64,000 nt of DNA from Ampullaceana balthica (Eukaryota > Mollusca > Gastropoda > Lymnaeidae): contig CALYLW010000060.1 in the NCBI GenBank assembly GCA_944989445.1, forward strand, positions 128,459-192,458, in the 5' to 3' direction. This document shows positions 20,659 through 31,543 of this stretch, in pieces. The translations under genes were made by a program, and so were the position numbers. Within the stretch, counting starts at the first letter, position 1; each line of letters begins with the position of its first letter. The notes beneath the pieces were generated by a model. That model made no database searches. It was given only the letters and a program-made list of their open reading frames with translations, and was not told the origin of the DNA.

Positions 20659-21180
20659 TTAAGTAAAATTATGAATTTGGTTAATTCCATATGGAGCCAA
20701 CGTACCAAATCTTTTTATGAGTCTATTTTCCATGTGGACTCTATCATAGGTATTGCTTGCATATAAAATACCAGTTACTGCAATATCTGATATGCCGTTA
20801 TGGTCAACACTGTTAAAATGTTTAGAAACAGGACATTGAGCCTGTTTATTTATATTATACAGGTGTTCTCTAAACTGATCTCCAAGACGACGACCAGTCT
20901 CACCCACGTAAATTTTATTACACCTCTTGCAAAGAATTGCATAAATCACGTTGCGACTTGTGCAAGTGAATCCATCTTTTATTAAGAATTTTTCAAGAGG
21001 GAAAGAAATGTTGTTAATTTCCATCACATATGGACAAGTATTGCAACGGTTACGGTTGCAACCTTTTGTTCCAATATATGCTTTCATTGTGGGAAGGTGA
21101 CTTCTTACAAGAATATCTCTGAGGCTTCTATCTCTCCGGAAAGCAAAAAGAGGAGGTTTTTTGAAGACCTGCTGAGTTAG
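20659..21180 (-). CDS. Penelope-like GIY-YIG endonuclease region, left copy (5' truncated)
   Basis: The open frame 20659-21087 gives 142 residues and continues upstream in frame to about 21180 (KPPLFAFRRDR...LVRSHLPT), joining the RT-to-endonuclease linker of Penelope-like elements. A Cys motif CNRNRCNTC (residues 10-18 of the 142) precedes the GIY-YIG core. VIYAILC (47-53) stands for GIY and KIYVGETG (58-65) for YIG, followed by the Arg/His region near 73-75, Glu120 in HMENRLI and Asn136 at the end. Such domains nick target DNA for target-primed reverse transcription. The reverse transcriptase is missing, so this copy is dead. Residue 71 is Gln where the sister copy has Arg. Confidence 0.85.
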   Translation of the reverse strand, partial: LTQQVFKKPPLFAFRRDRSLRDILVRSHLPTMKAYIGTKGCNRNRCNTCPYVMEINNISFPLEKFLIKDGFTCTSRNVIYAILCKRCNKIYVGETGRRLGDQFREHLYNINKQAQCPVSKHFNSVDHNGISDIAVTGILYASNTYDRVHMENRLIKRFGTLAPYGINQIHNFT

Positions 21181-21186
21181 AGCACA

Positions 21187-21615
21187 ATGAAAGCATATAT
21201 TGGAACAAAAGGTTGCAACCGTAACCGTTGCAATACTTGTCCATATGTGATGGAAATTAACAACATTTCTTTCCCTCTTGAAAAATTCTTAATAAAAGAT
21301 GGATTCACTTGCACAAGTCGCAACGTGATTTATGCAATTCTTTGCAAGAGGTGTAATAAAATTTACGTGGGTGAGACTGGTCGTCGTCTTGGAGATCGGT
21401 TTAGAGAACACCTGTATAATATAAATAAACAGGCTCAATGTCCTGTTTCTAAACATTTTAACAGTGTTGACCATAACGGCATATCAGATATTGCAGTAAC
21501 TGGTATTTTATATGCAAGCAATACCTATGATAGAGTCCACATGGAAAATAGACTCATAAAAAGATTTGGTACGTTGGCTCCATATGGAATTAACCAAATT
21601 CATAATTTTACTTAA
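21187..21615 (+). CDS. Penelope-like GIY-YIG endonuclease region, right copy (5' truncated)
   Basis: This 142-residue frame is identical to the minus-strand copy except Arg71 for Gln71 (GDRFREHL). It shows the same CNRNRCNTC motif, VIYAILC, KIYVGETGRRLG, HMENRLIKRF and APYGIN. Truncation is at or very near the Met codon, because the sequence flips into the opposite copy at about 21180-21187. It lacks the linker part still visible in the left copy. The 3' non-coding tail 21616-21910 includes CTGATGAAGGC...GCCGAAACG and AATAAAGCTC. It is a remnant, not an active gene. Its perfect frame suggests recent insertion. Confidence 0.85.
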   Translation: MKAYIGTKGCNRNRCNTCPYVMEINNISFPLEKFLIKDGFTCTSRNVIYAILCKRCNKIYVGETGRRLGDRFREHLYNINKQAQCPVSKHFNSVDHNGISDIAVTGILYASNTYDRVHMENRLIKRFGTLAPYGINQIHNFT

Positions 21616-22000
21616 CTGCATAATCTTGTTCCCGTTGTGGTTTTTACTGTAACTTTGGATACTTCCCCCTTTTTGCTATATCCTGTGTCCATGTTTGTTT
21701 TTGTTTTTCCTTTCTTTTTATTTAACATAAATATTTTAAAATACAATATGTTTTAAGAATAGTATTATTACTTATGTAAGTATTGTAAGAATGTATTTTA
21801 TGTTGTACTGATGAAGGCATTAGCCGAAACGTTTACTGTCGTATCAGTCTAAAAATAAAGCTCAAATTTATTGTTTTCATTGCACAATTTGTTTGTGTAT
21901 TTTGTATTTTATAATGTTTACAAACAATGGCCCACTGTTTCTAATGGGAAATATTTAGAAGACTATTCTCATTGAGTAAGTTTGGTGATTGCTTCAAACC

Positions 22001-23176
22001 GATATTTAACACAGCCGTCTTGTTGATATTTAACACAGCCGTCTTGTTGATATTTAACACAGCCGTCTTGTTGATATTTAACACAGCCGTCTTGTTGATA
22101 TTTAACACAGCCGTCTTGTTGATATTTAACACAGCCGTCTTGTTGATATTTAACACAGCCGTCTTGTTGATATTTAACACAGCCGCCTTGTTGATATTTA
22201 ACACAGCCGCCTTGTTGATATTTAACACAGCCGCCTTGTTGATATTTAACACAGCCGCCTTGTTGATATTTAACACAGCCGTCTTGTTTATATTTAACAC
22301 AGCCGTCTTGTTGATATTTAACACAGCCGTCTTGTTGATATTTAACACAGCCGTCTTGTTGATATTTAACACAGCCGTCTTGTTGATATTTAACACAGCC
22401 GCCTTGTTGATATTTAACACAGCCGCCTTGTTGATATTTAACACAGCCGTCTTGTTGATATTTAACACAGCCGTCTTGTTTATATTTAACACAGCCGTCT
22501 TGTTGATATTTAACACAGCCGTCTTGTTGATATTTAACACAGCCGTCTTGTTGATATTTAACACAGCCGTCTTGTTGATATTTAACACATCCGTCTTGTT
22601 GATATTTAACACAGCCGTCTTGTTGATATTTAACACAGCCGTCTTGTTGATATTTAACACAGCCGTCTTGTTGATATTTAACACAGCCGTCTTGTTGATA
22701 TTTAACACAGCCGTCTTGTTGATATTTAACACAGCCGTCTTGTTGATATTTAACACAGCCGTCTTGTTGATATTTAACACAGCCGTCTTGTTGATATTTA
22801 ACACAGCCGTCTTGTTTATATTTAACACAGCCGTCTTGTTGATATTTAACACAGCCGTCTTGTTGATATTTAACACAGCCGTCTTGTTGATATTTAACAC
22901 AGCCGTCTTGTTGATATTTAACACAGCCGTCTTGTTGATATTTAACACAGCCGTCTTGTTGATATTTAACACAGCCGTCTTGTTGATATTTAACACAGCC
23001 GTCTTGTTGATATTTAACACAGCCGTCTTGTTGATATTTAACACAGCCGTCTTGTTGATATTTAACACAGCCGCCTTGTTGATATTTAACACAGCCGCCT
23101 TGTTGATGTTTAACACAGCCGCCTTGTTGATATTTAACACAGCCGCCTTGTTGATATTCAACACAGCCGTCTTGTT
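22001..23176. repeat. 24-bp minisatellite, 49 copies
   Basis: The unit is GATATTTAACACAGCCGTCT plus TGTT, phased at exactly 24 bp from 22001 to 23153. Variants are mostly GCC for GTC in the CCGTC part, TTTATA for TTGATA, and rare single changes. Because 24 is divisible by three, both strands have frames over 400 codons (plus: NTAVLLIF; minus: KTAVLNIN). Presence on both strands marks them as artefacts unless transcription is shown. Confidence 0.96.
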
Positions 23177-23314
23177 GATGAATTTCTTATCACGTTCTCA
23201 TCTCAATGCGTTATGTTTTAGTTCAGGGCATTTATGCCCATATTGTAACCAGTTTATTTTTTACAGGTACACCGTAACGCACGCGATAAATAGAGCGTTA
23301 ATTAGAATCATCAG

Positions 23315-24075
23315 CAGTGTACAAGATAAGCCCTTCTCTAGAGACATGGGATTACAAGATAAGTCCTTCTCTAGATACAAGAGATGTACAAGATAAGTCC
23401 TTCTCTACATACAAGAGATGTAAAAGATAAGTCCTTCGCTAGATACAAGAGATGTACAAGATAAGTCCTTCTCTACATACAAGAGATGTACAAGATAAGT
23501 CATTGTCTAGATACAAGAGATGTACAAGATAAGTCATTGTCTAGATACAAGAGATGTACAAGATAAGTCCTTGTCTAGATACAAGAGATGTACAAGATAA
23601 GTCCTTCTCTAGATACAAGAGATGTACAAGATAAGTCCTTGTCTAGAGACAAGAGATGTACAAGATAAGTCCTTGTCTAGAGACAAGAGATGTACAAGAT
23701 AAGTCCTTGTCTAGATACAAGAGATGTACAAGATAAGTCATTGTCTAGATACAAGAGATGTACAAGATAAGTCCTTCTCTAGATACAAGAGATGTACAAG
23801 ATAAGTCCTTGTCTAGAGACAAGAGATGTACAAGATAAGTCCTTGTCTAGATACAAGAGATGTACAAGATAAGTCCTTCTCTAGATACAAGAGATTTACA
23901 AGATACGTCCTTGTCTAGATACAAGAGATGTACAAGATAAGTCCTTGTCTAGAGACAATAGATGTACAAGAGAAGTCCTTGTCTAGATACAAGAGATGTA
24001 CAAGATAAGTCATTGTCTAGATACAAGAGATGTACAAGATAAGCCCATCTCTAGAGACAATAGATGTACAAAATA
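23315..24075. repeat. 34-bp minisatellite, about 22 copies
   Basis: The unit is GTACAAGATAAGTCCTTGTC plus TAGATACAAGAGAT. Variable positions include CCTTG/CATTG/CCTTC and TAGAT/TAGAG. The array decays at both ends; diverged copies reach about 24200. Confidence 0.93.
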
Positions 24076-24934
24076 ACCCTTTTTCTTGTAATATTTTATT
24101 ATTAAATATACAAGATTAACCCTTCTCTGAAAAAATTTGATGCACATTTTGGCCCTACCCTGGAGACAATGGATGTGGAATATAAGCCCTCTCTGGAAAC
24201 ATAGGACGCACATGTAAAGATACAACCTTTACGCCCACTAGGACGTAGAGTTATCGCAGCCATCGGGTTATTTATAAACTACGCCGAAAGGTGAGCTACT
24301 GATGGGGTCGTTGATTAAGCGGCGCACCGTTGGGTAGGTGACGTCATGTTTGATAACACGTTCCACCAACACCAAAATGTTTACATCACGGCTCACCCCA
24401 GCGTGGTGGAATTTGTTTAAATAGCCATGTAATACATTTAAAAAATCTATAGTAAAGTACAAACTGTGCTAAATTTACTAAGCAAGTTGTTTAAATTACA
24501 ACGTAATGTCAAATGTTGTTTCAGGCTTTCGAAAAAATGTCCCTAATTTGCAGACACTGTTCCTAGCAAAAGTGTTTTAATAATTGTTTCGTTAGGAAAA
24601 AGTGTTTAGAAAAACACATTAATTTACTTTTGAGATTGTATTCATAATTCATTTAAAAGATTTTAAAGATTAAGGGACACCTGTATACTTGTGGTGTAAA
24701 CTTGTTCATTTTTATTATTCTTCAATGGTGAGTTGTTTCCGATATGTTCCTGAAATTCAGTAGGATAGTCGCACCATGTTAGATCCAGTGTGATTGCGTA
24801 CGGTAGAACATTCAGACACGTGTCTGCTCTTCAAAAAAGGAATATGCCACATGATTTCACTTTCCGGAGAATGCTACAAAATTTCCCTGAGTGCAAACTA
24901 AGTGATAGAAATGACACCGAGTGAGTGTGATACC
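24076..24934. other. Unassigned DNA
   Basis: Decayed repeat copies to about 24210, then a moderately GC-rich stretch (24230-24420) with a 64-residue minus-strand open frame of no recognised family, then AT-rich DNA. Confidence 0.4.
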
Positions 24935-24942
24935 CTCTAAAG

Positions 24943-25243
24943 CAGTGCTACTCAAAGTGGTGGTCCTAGGACCGGAATCGGCCCGTGGGCCATCCACCCT
25001 CTGTCCACAGAGAGCATGAAGACAGGACAGAAAATATAATTATAATCCTCCATTTACAAGCATTAATACAAACCCTAAAGAATGTGTCATATGTTCGTCA
25101 ATAAGCACATAAAGTAAAAGAGATAAAATAAAAATACATTACATTTCGCAACCATGTCAGTTCTGGGAAAATAGTGCACCGGTCCCTGGTGCAATGGAAA
25201 CATTCATGCCGGTCCGCCATACTGGAAAGTTTGAGAAGCACTG
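24943..25243 (+). mobile_element. hAT-like MITE, CAGTGCTTCTCAAA family
   Basis: It starts CAGTGCTACTCAAAGTGGTG and ends AGTTTGAGAAGCACTG. The flanks CTCTAAAG and TCCTAAGG agree at 5 of 8. The left third contains GGCCCGTGGGCCATCC and the right third CACCGGTCCCTGGTGCAATG, both shared with 57592-57859 and 60996-61910. Confidence 0.8.
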
Positions 25244-25377
25244 TCCTAAGGAAACATAACAGCTAGTTGTTAAATATTGATAAGCTTGTTTAAATTCATG
25301 AGAATGCCGTAATTGTGTAGCGTAACAATAAACTAAAACTTTACAAAAAATGTAAATACTTGTACTTTGTTCAAAAT

Positions 25378-25640
25378 TAGGGCTGTTATCGATTAATTTA
25401 AATTGAATCGTTAATTTTGGAAAAATTAACGATTAATTAATCGATAATTTCAATTAAAGCCAAAAATAGAAATTTATGACGTCATTAAACTTAACATTTC
25501 AAGGGAAGTAACAAAAACAGGTAATTGACTTTAAAAAAAAATATTGAGTTATTTTCTCTGTCTCAGAGACATTGAAAATTAAGAATATTTTGAACTAAAT
25601 TTTATGACAATGTGTTGATACTTGATCGGATGTTAGTGCC
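25378..25640 (-). mobile_element. hAT terminus, TAGGGCTG family (copy 2), truncated
   Basis: TAGGGCTGTTATCGATTAAT and the next ~110 bp match, inverted, the right end of the element at 679-1478 (AAAGCCAAAAATAGAAATTT in both). Further in, GTTATTTTCTCTGTCTCAGA resembles coding DNA near 1030 of copy 1, implying an internal deletion. The other terminus is not found; the fragment runs into the 26-bp minisatellite. Confidence 0.7.
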
Positions 25641-25644
25641 ATCA

Positions 25645-26118
25645 GACCCATGTCCATCTCCTTACCATGAGACCTAAGTACATCTCCTTACCATCAGACC
25701 CATGTCCATCTCCTTACCATCAGACCCATGTCCATCTCCTTACCATCAGACCATGTCAATCTCCTTACCATCATACCCATGTCCATCTCTATACCATCAG
25801 ACCCATGTCCATCTCCTTACCATCAAACCCATGTCCATCTCCTTACCATCAAACCTAAGTACATCTCCTTACCATCAGACCCATGTCCATCTCCTTACCA
25901 TCAGACCCATGTCCATCTCCTTACCATCAGACCCATGTCCACCTCCTTATCATCAGACCCATGTCCATCTCCTTACCATCAGACCCATGTCCATCTCCTT
26001 ACCATCAGACCCATGTCCATCTCCTTACCACCAGACCCATGTCCATCTCCTTACCATCAGACCCGAGTCCATCTCCTAACCATCAGACCCATGTCCATCT
26101 CCTTACCACCAGACCAAA
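25645..26118. repeat. 26-bp minisatellite, about 18 copies
   Basis: The unit is CCCATGTCCATCTCCTTACC plus ATCAGA, with variants such as CTAAGTACATC and ACCACCAGACC. Its sequence is unrelated to the 26-bp array at 17252. Confidence 0.93.
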
Positions 26119-27780
26119 ATCCACCATATTACCTGTTCACTTTCTTACTTGATGTCTTGCCGGTACAATATAACTGAAAATGTCCCCAAGCTTGCCACTT
26201 TAAATGCGGTGTTAAATGTCGCCAGAACTTTTAGTGTAAATTGTCATAGGTGGATTTAAAAGAAAATGTAGTCTAAAAATAATAAAATGTGCCAGTGTAA
26301 AAAAAACAACAACACGAGTATAGTTTTGGAAATTCTTTTCTCTTCTATTGTTTCTCTTATCGAGAAAAAAAATGTTCTTCCCAGCTAGATTGACAACTGA
26401 CATGACATGGGTATTGTCAGTCAGACAACAACAACAATTGTGACGCAAACCACCATTTTGGACAGACAACAACAACTGTGACGTTATCCGCCATGTCACG
26501 CAGACTTTCATGCCGTAGCCTCGACTTAGAATCGATTACGTGATAATTAAAATGTCGACTCCACGCGCCTCGAAAGACACGATTTTGTAGATTTGGATCG
26601 AGAGGCATTTGGAAAGATGCTGTTGAGCCAACAGAGACGATGTGCCTGGTGCCGGCCGGCTAGAGATCTGCCCCAACGGGTCTGCGTGTGCACAAACCCA
26701 ACGACGCCTCAAATATTTACCCAGCGGGGTGAAAAAAAGTTGTCAAAAACCATTTTGGGGAGCTGCCTTTAAATGAGGGCAACCTAAAGGGACGTCAGAT
26801 TTCTATGCCAGGGATTCTTAAAATATTTTTCAGGAGTAACTTAAAATGATGTTTTATAACTCCACTGTCATTATTTAGAAAATTTCAACTTAGAATTTAG
26901 AATTCCATGTCCACTTTTCTGAAAAGTATGCACGTATGTTTGCGCATTCATCTTTGTCCAACGGGAATTCCCCACTTGAAATATTTAGAACCACTCTTAA
27001 TGTTAATTTCAAATAATACCTAGAGCTCAAGTGAAGCATTTGATAAGTTCTTGGTTTTAAAGCTAATAGTTACCTGGCCCATGAGACCGACTAGAATGAA
27101 TTCAATAACAGAGGATCTCAAACTATCACTTGAACTATGACATGGTACATCTTACAACAACAAGAATTTGTTTTGCTGTGGCCACATCTAGTTACAGGAG
27201 AAAACAAGTCCTTGAAAAGTGAAGGTCAAACATGTTGTTGGGTTGTCCGGGAGGATATGAACGGATTTTGTCTTTGTAAATGCCATGTAGCGGTTCTCAG
27301 TCACTTAACAAGAATAATTCATATTTAAACATATATCTGCGTTTTAAAACGTCCCCATCTGGATTAAACGCTTTTACACCTAGGGTCAGATTGACCAGTG
27401 AGACGGAATTATACATGAAATTGAAAGTTAACAGTTAACAGCTACAACGAAATGGACGATAGAAACTAACATTAATCAAAATATTTTAAGTTAAAAAATT
27501 ATTTTCAAATTACGAATTTTCAAGGGAGAAAAATATGACACTTGAGTGACATTTTTAAATCTTTTAATTGTAGTTATAAATTATAGATCTTAAATTTTAA
27601 CTTTAATTTCAGATAATATTTGCTCTGTTACTTCAACGAACATATTGTGCTGTAATGAAGTTAACATTTTTGACTAGCATTTGGGTTTGCTTTGATCGCA
27701 CGTCAAACAAATGTGTAAATAAATAAATATTGTTGAGGGTTGTGTAACAAACACTCATTATTTAATAAATAACAGAAGCA
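26119..27780. other. Unassigned DNA
   Basis: Includes a moderately GC-rich part (26440-26720) with a twice-repeated ACAACAACA(A/C)TGTGACG motif. No protein domain, terminal repeat or array is recognised. Confidence 0.4.
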
Positions 27781-27869
27781 ATGACCATATCCATCAAATT
27801 AGCATCTAATTGCACGTTGTACCGTTTGTTCCCCCCACCCCATTCGTCTTTCTGATAATGAAGTCTTCT

Positions 27870-28845
27870 AGTAGAGGACAAATACGTTTGTCTTTGACTG
27901 ACACGGCGGTGACGAAACGCAGCCCTGAACATGTACAGAAAGCGGCTGCCCTTGAGACGATAGAAGGGTTCGCGGGAACCCAAGTGAAAGTGTTCAAGGA
28001 TGGGTCTGCCAGTTCGAGTGGAGGAATTGCAGGATACGGTGCGCTCATCTTATACTTATACCCAATAGGAGGGCCACCAAAAAAAGAACTTCTAGGTCCC
28101 TGTGGGACTATGGCATCGAATTACGATGCGGAGCTTGAGGCTATACACAGGGCCCTGGAAAGTGTGCACCGGACACTGCAGGGGTCGGAAATTTTTGGTT
28201 TCGACACGGTACTGTTTTGTGACTCGAGATCAGCCCTCGAAGTCCTGGCTAGTGAGAAACGTAGTACCCACTTGGTTGACGTCATCTTGGAAGACGTGGG
28301 TAGACTCGAAAGACTTGGAGGTAAGGTAACAGTGCAGTGGATCCCGAGCCACGTGAATGTTAAGGCAACGAAAAAGCAGACTCCCTGGCCAAAGCAGGTG
28401 CAGCACTGCCCCAACCAGAGACCCCAGTCACTTATCTCGGGGCTAAAACCTGGCTAAAGGACCACTTTCGGAATAAGTGGTACCAGGAGTGGGCTGACTA
28501 CACGACAGCCAGAGGGGTATTCGCTAACATGCCCAGGCCAAGCCGTTCAGACCAGTGGTGGAACCTGAGTCGCAAACACCAGGGTTTGGTGACTCAGATG
28601 AGAACAGAACATTGCCCAACCAACTCTTACTTTCACAGGCTAGACCACAACAGGGACTCGAACTGCCGTCATTGCAGCCAAGCCCCTGAGACAGTCGTGC
28701 ACCTGGTGACGTCTTGCCCGGCGCTTGATATAGCCGGGGGGTGAGGGAGGCGGGAGAGTCCCATGTGAAGACAATGTTGTATGGCAATGCTCAGCAGATG
28801 GAGCAGATTGCCCAGGTTCTAGCCAAGGCCTTAAGAGATTAGTCT
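27870..28845 (+). pseudogene. Non-LTR retrotransposon ORF2 C-terminus: RNase H plus zinc knuckle
   Basis: The frame 27810-28457 contains an RNase H fold: VFKDGSASS (Asp64), NYDAELEAIHRAL (Glu108), LFCDSRSALEVL (Asp138) and QWIPSHVNVK (His181). One missing base near 28364 shifts the frame; the other frame continues GNEKADSLAKAG with the last catalytic Asp. It reads on through WWNLSRKHQGLVTQMRTEHC to a CCHC knuckle (NCRHC...H...C, codons 46-63 of the 28529 frame). A second slip in the G run near 28735 precedes YGNAQQMEQIAQVLAKALRD and a stop at about 28842. RNase H degrades RNA in RNA-DNA hybrids during retrotransposition. This layout fits RNase H-bearing LINE clades such as I or R1; the clade is not determined. 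The 5' part, including reverse transcriptase, is absent. GC content is clearly above the neighbours. Confidence 0.85.
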
Positions 28846-28884
28846 CAGGCCTACAGAATATGTGTTTAGTTTAGTAGAGGAACC

Positions 28885-29064
28885 CACTTGCAAAACCCAT
28901 TAAGTCGGTTTTGGCGGGAAAATGAGTTACTGCCATATTTTGGTTTAAATGGTAAAATTCTTTTAGTTTTGTCCTTTGAAACCTACTAAATAGGCTATAT
29001 TTTACCGTTTACAATATTAAACACATACAAAATATGTTAGTCGCTCAAATAGGTTTTGCAAGTG
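28885..29064. mobile_element. 180-bp MITE with CACTTGCAAAACC termini
   Basis: The left end CACTTGCAAAACCCATTAAG and the right end AGGTTTTGCAAGTG are inverted repeats. No clear target duplication is visible, so the superfamily is not assigned. It follows directly after the LINE remnant. Confidence 0.6.
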
Positions 29065-30149
29065 TACACTTCATTTGTTCCCGACGATGATAAATTTACC
29101 ACGGCCTTATAACAATGTATGTGGGGCATTCACGACTTTGTTGCTTTACGGATGTTACACATCTACTAAACGTGACTTCACACTCACCAAAGATTTGTTT
29201 ATTACACTATAAAAGAAATTATTCTTAAGAACAAAGACAGTTACTACTATATAATAGTGCGTTTTGTTCTGCACCAAATTTCAACCATCCCTTATGCCCC
29301 TACTACCTACGCAACTGGTTGCGGTCATGTTTCTCACTGAATATTAAATCAAATTGCATCGTTAACTACGAGTACTGGTACGAGGATAAATCATACAGAA
29401 CATTAAGTAATATTTTAACAGAATTCAAGGTGATTTCCAATATGTAGTGCATGGACTGTTTTCATGATTTTTTTTCAAGGATCTACCCCCTCCCCCCACC
29501 CCCCCCCCACACACACACACCAGGCTCCGGGCAATTTCAGCTTCATATAAGGATGGCATTGGACGAATGAAGGAACCCGTTGACGGCGCATGAGAGTAAA
29601 ATGCCCCAAAAAGTTCCATCAATTTCATAATGTATGATCCGAAATAAACAAAACTCTATGACTTCCATTTCAATGATTTTTAAATACAAGTTGAAAATAA
29701 GTCCTTGCTATGATTAATTTCTTTTCTTGGTTGCTTCGTTTAGATATTTTATAATGAGAAGCATACCAAAATTTAGGAATTGCATGAACTGAAACTTCAA
29801 CCAAGTTCAAGGATGATATGTGAACGTTCCTCCCCCCCCCCTTTTCCCCACCCCGGTAAACGACTATTTTTTCTCTGACCTGCACTATATCTTTATTTTC
29901 ACGGGCATATATTTAACTAAAAAAATAACTTATTTTTTAAAGTAACAATCCGCCTTACATTGTAAAAGTTAATTGTTGACTTCATATCTCTTGGGATGAT
30001 GAATGAAACCAATTGTAAGTATATGTCCTTGCAGCTCTTAATGCACTCCTAGTCCATTATGTAATTTGTCCTTGAATCATAAAAGACACTCCCCAATCCA
30101 TGCAATAATTTACCGAATTTTTACAGAGTTTTAACTCAGACAGAAGACG
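29065..30149. other. Unassigned DNA with polyC tracts
   Basis: CCCC-rich tracts lie near 29487-29520 (followed by CACACA) and 29831-29856. No gene or element recognised. Confidence 0.4.
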
Positions 30150-30157
30150 ATTATATT

Positions 30158-30417
30158 CAGTGGTGTAGCCAGAGGCGTCACTAGGGTTGGTGTCACCCAG
30201 TGCGGTAGCTAATGGTGTCATTCCCTCACTGCTTACACCATATACCTCCTCCGAGTCTTCCAGTTCCAAATAATGGGAATATACAGAATTTTATGTGACC
30301 CCCTGTGATGGTGTCACCCGTTGAGGTCCGCACAACCCGTACCCCTTAGTGACGCCTCTGGGTGTAGCTATGATTGGTGTCACCTTGTATGGTCCGCACC
30401 CCTTAGGTACGCCACTG
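30158..30417. mobile_element. Decayed GGCGTCACTAG-type MITE, split by a sister element
   Basis: The outer ends are CAGTGGTGTAGC and the inverse GGTACGCCACTG. The flanks ATTATATT (30150-30157) and ATTATTTT (30418-30425) match at 7 of 8. The inner element 30170-30360 interrupts it. Interior GGTGTCACC and GGTCCGCACCCC relate it to the same family. Confidence 0.75.
30170..30360 (+). mobile_element. hAT-like MITE, GGCGTCACTAG family (copy 2), perfect target duplication
   Basis: It starts CAGAGGCGTCACTAGGG and ends TTAGTGACGCCTCTG. GGTGTAGC flanks both sides exactly (30162-30169 and 30361-30368), confirming the boundaries and the 8-bp duplication size typical of hAT. Confidence 0.9.
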
Positions 30418-30425
30418 ATTATTTT

Positions 30426-31543
30426 GTTATACAATCACATTACAGTTTAGCCGGGACAATGAAGAAAAAATCTAGGGACTACGACTCCAGTTTGGGAACC
30501 TTTGTTCAAATGAGAATCAGAGAGAAAATGTGACCTTGAGCTGTATAGTTTTTCAGGATCCTGAATTACATTCTCCTCACGTAGACTACGAAGGAAAACA
30601 AGAGAAACTTCAATGGTTCTAGCGTCTGATCCTCAAAGCATCAAATGGCAACACTGATGGAAAGTAGTGTCAACACCTTCATCACTGATGTGAACTTGAG
30701 TCTATAGAATAAGTCACACATGTGTTTTATGTCAATAAATTCGCCACTCACGGATTGCTTTGAAGAGATTCATTTACCGATATTCAGATAAAAATTACCA
30801 TAAGTCTTTTGGTAACTGCTCTATTGGTGTAAGTTTTATTTCAAATATGAGAGATAATTTGTTAAGGTATATGTCTTTTTTTTTACACTTAACAAAATTT
30901 CAACAAATCCGTGCAATCTAATTTAAAATATTAAGGCAAAACAACAGTATTTTTACAAAACGAAATTTAAAAAAATAAATTAATATGTATATAAGAATCA
31001 TTACTAAAGAATATTCAAAATCGACAAAAGTAACACCAGTAGTTAAATCACTAAAGCTTTAAACACCAGCGTCCAGAGTATTGAAGAATTCTAATTTAGA
31101 AATGCAAGATAACAATAATGATATACAACAATTAAAAAAAACACTTTAGTGTTCAACATGCAAATACAAATCTTGTCATCTGGAATTCAGGTGTGAAATG
31201 GGTTGCCTGAACAAACCAGGAAAACCAACATAGTAGCATGATTTAAAACTATGATAAAAAATGCAAGACAAGACATAAACCATGGATAAGCGCAGGGCGC
31301 CAGAATCTTCTGTATAGTAGTAGCGTCTGAAGTATCTAAACTAAATACACGATAAGATGAAATAAGGGCAATAGAAAAGTTCAACAAAATATTGTTACTC
31401 TCTTAAGTATGAAGTTATGTAAATATTTCTTTGTGTGTAGACTTTACGGAAGAAGATTTTTCAATTATGAAAATACGATGCGGAAATAAAGCTATTTTAG
31501 CATAGAAGTAGGCTACAGCTATATATTTCAAGATAGAAGTTAG
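30426..31543. other. Unassigned AT-rich DNA
   Basis: No element recognised. A minus-strand open stretch at 31187-31405 encodes a hydrophobic peptide with PWFMSCLAFFIIVLNH; it starts without ATG, has no recognised family and is not called as a gene. Confidence 0.35.

Larger units (their letters stand above)
20314..21923. mobile_element. Penelope-like element, head-to-head inverted dimer
   Basis: Two 5'-truncated copies face away from each other. The left arm (about 20364-21087) and right arm (21187-21910) are inverted repeats of roughly 725 bp with a single difference that I noticed (GATCAG versus GATCGG, giving Gln versus Arg). The left copy continues about 100 bp further 5' (21088-21180, reading KPPLFAFRRDRSLRDIL and VRSHLPT). 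ATAATGTTTACAA occurs at 20314-20326 and 21911-21923, a candidate 13-bp target duplication. About 37 bp between the left duplication and the left arm would be the short terminal extension known in Penelope-like elements. Inverted and tandem arrangements are typical of the group. Confidence 0.85.

Noticed and set aside
21941..23396. Two very long open frames (474 and 407 codons) on opposite strands
   Set aside because: Both consist almost entirely of the 24-bp tandem repeat. A stop-free unit whose length is divisible by three opens frames automatically; both strands being open points to an artefact.
31187..31405. A membrane-protein or receptor fragment on the minus strand (PWFMSCLAFFIIVLNH)
   Set aside because: Only one short hydrophobic region, no ATG start, no NPxxY or other receptor signature, and no splice-site context I can defend.
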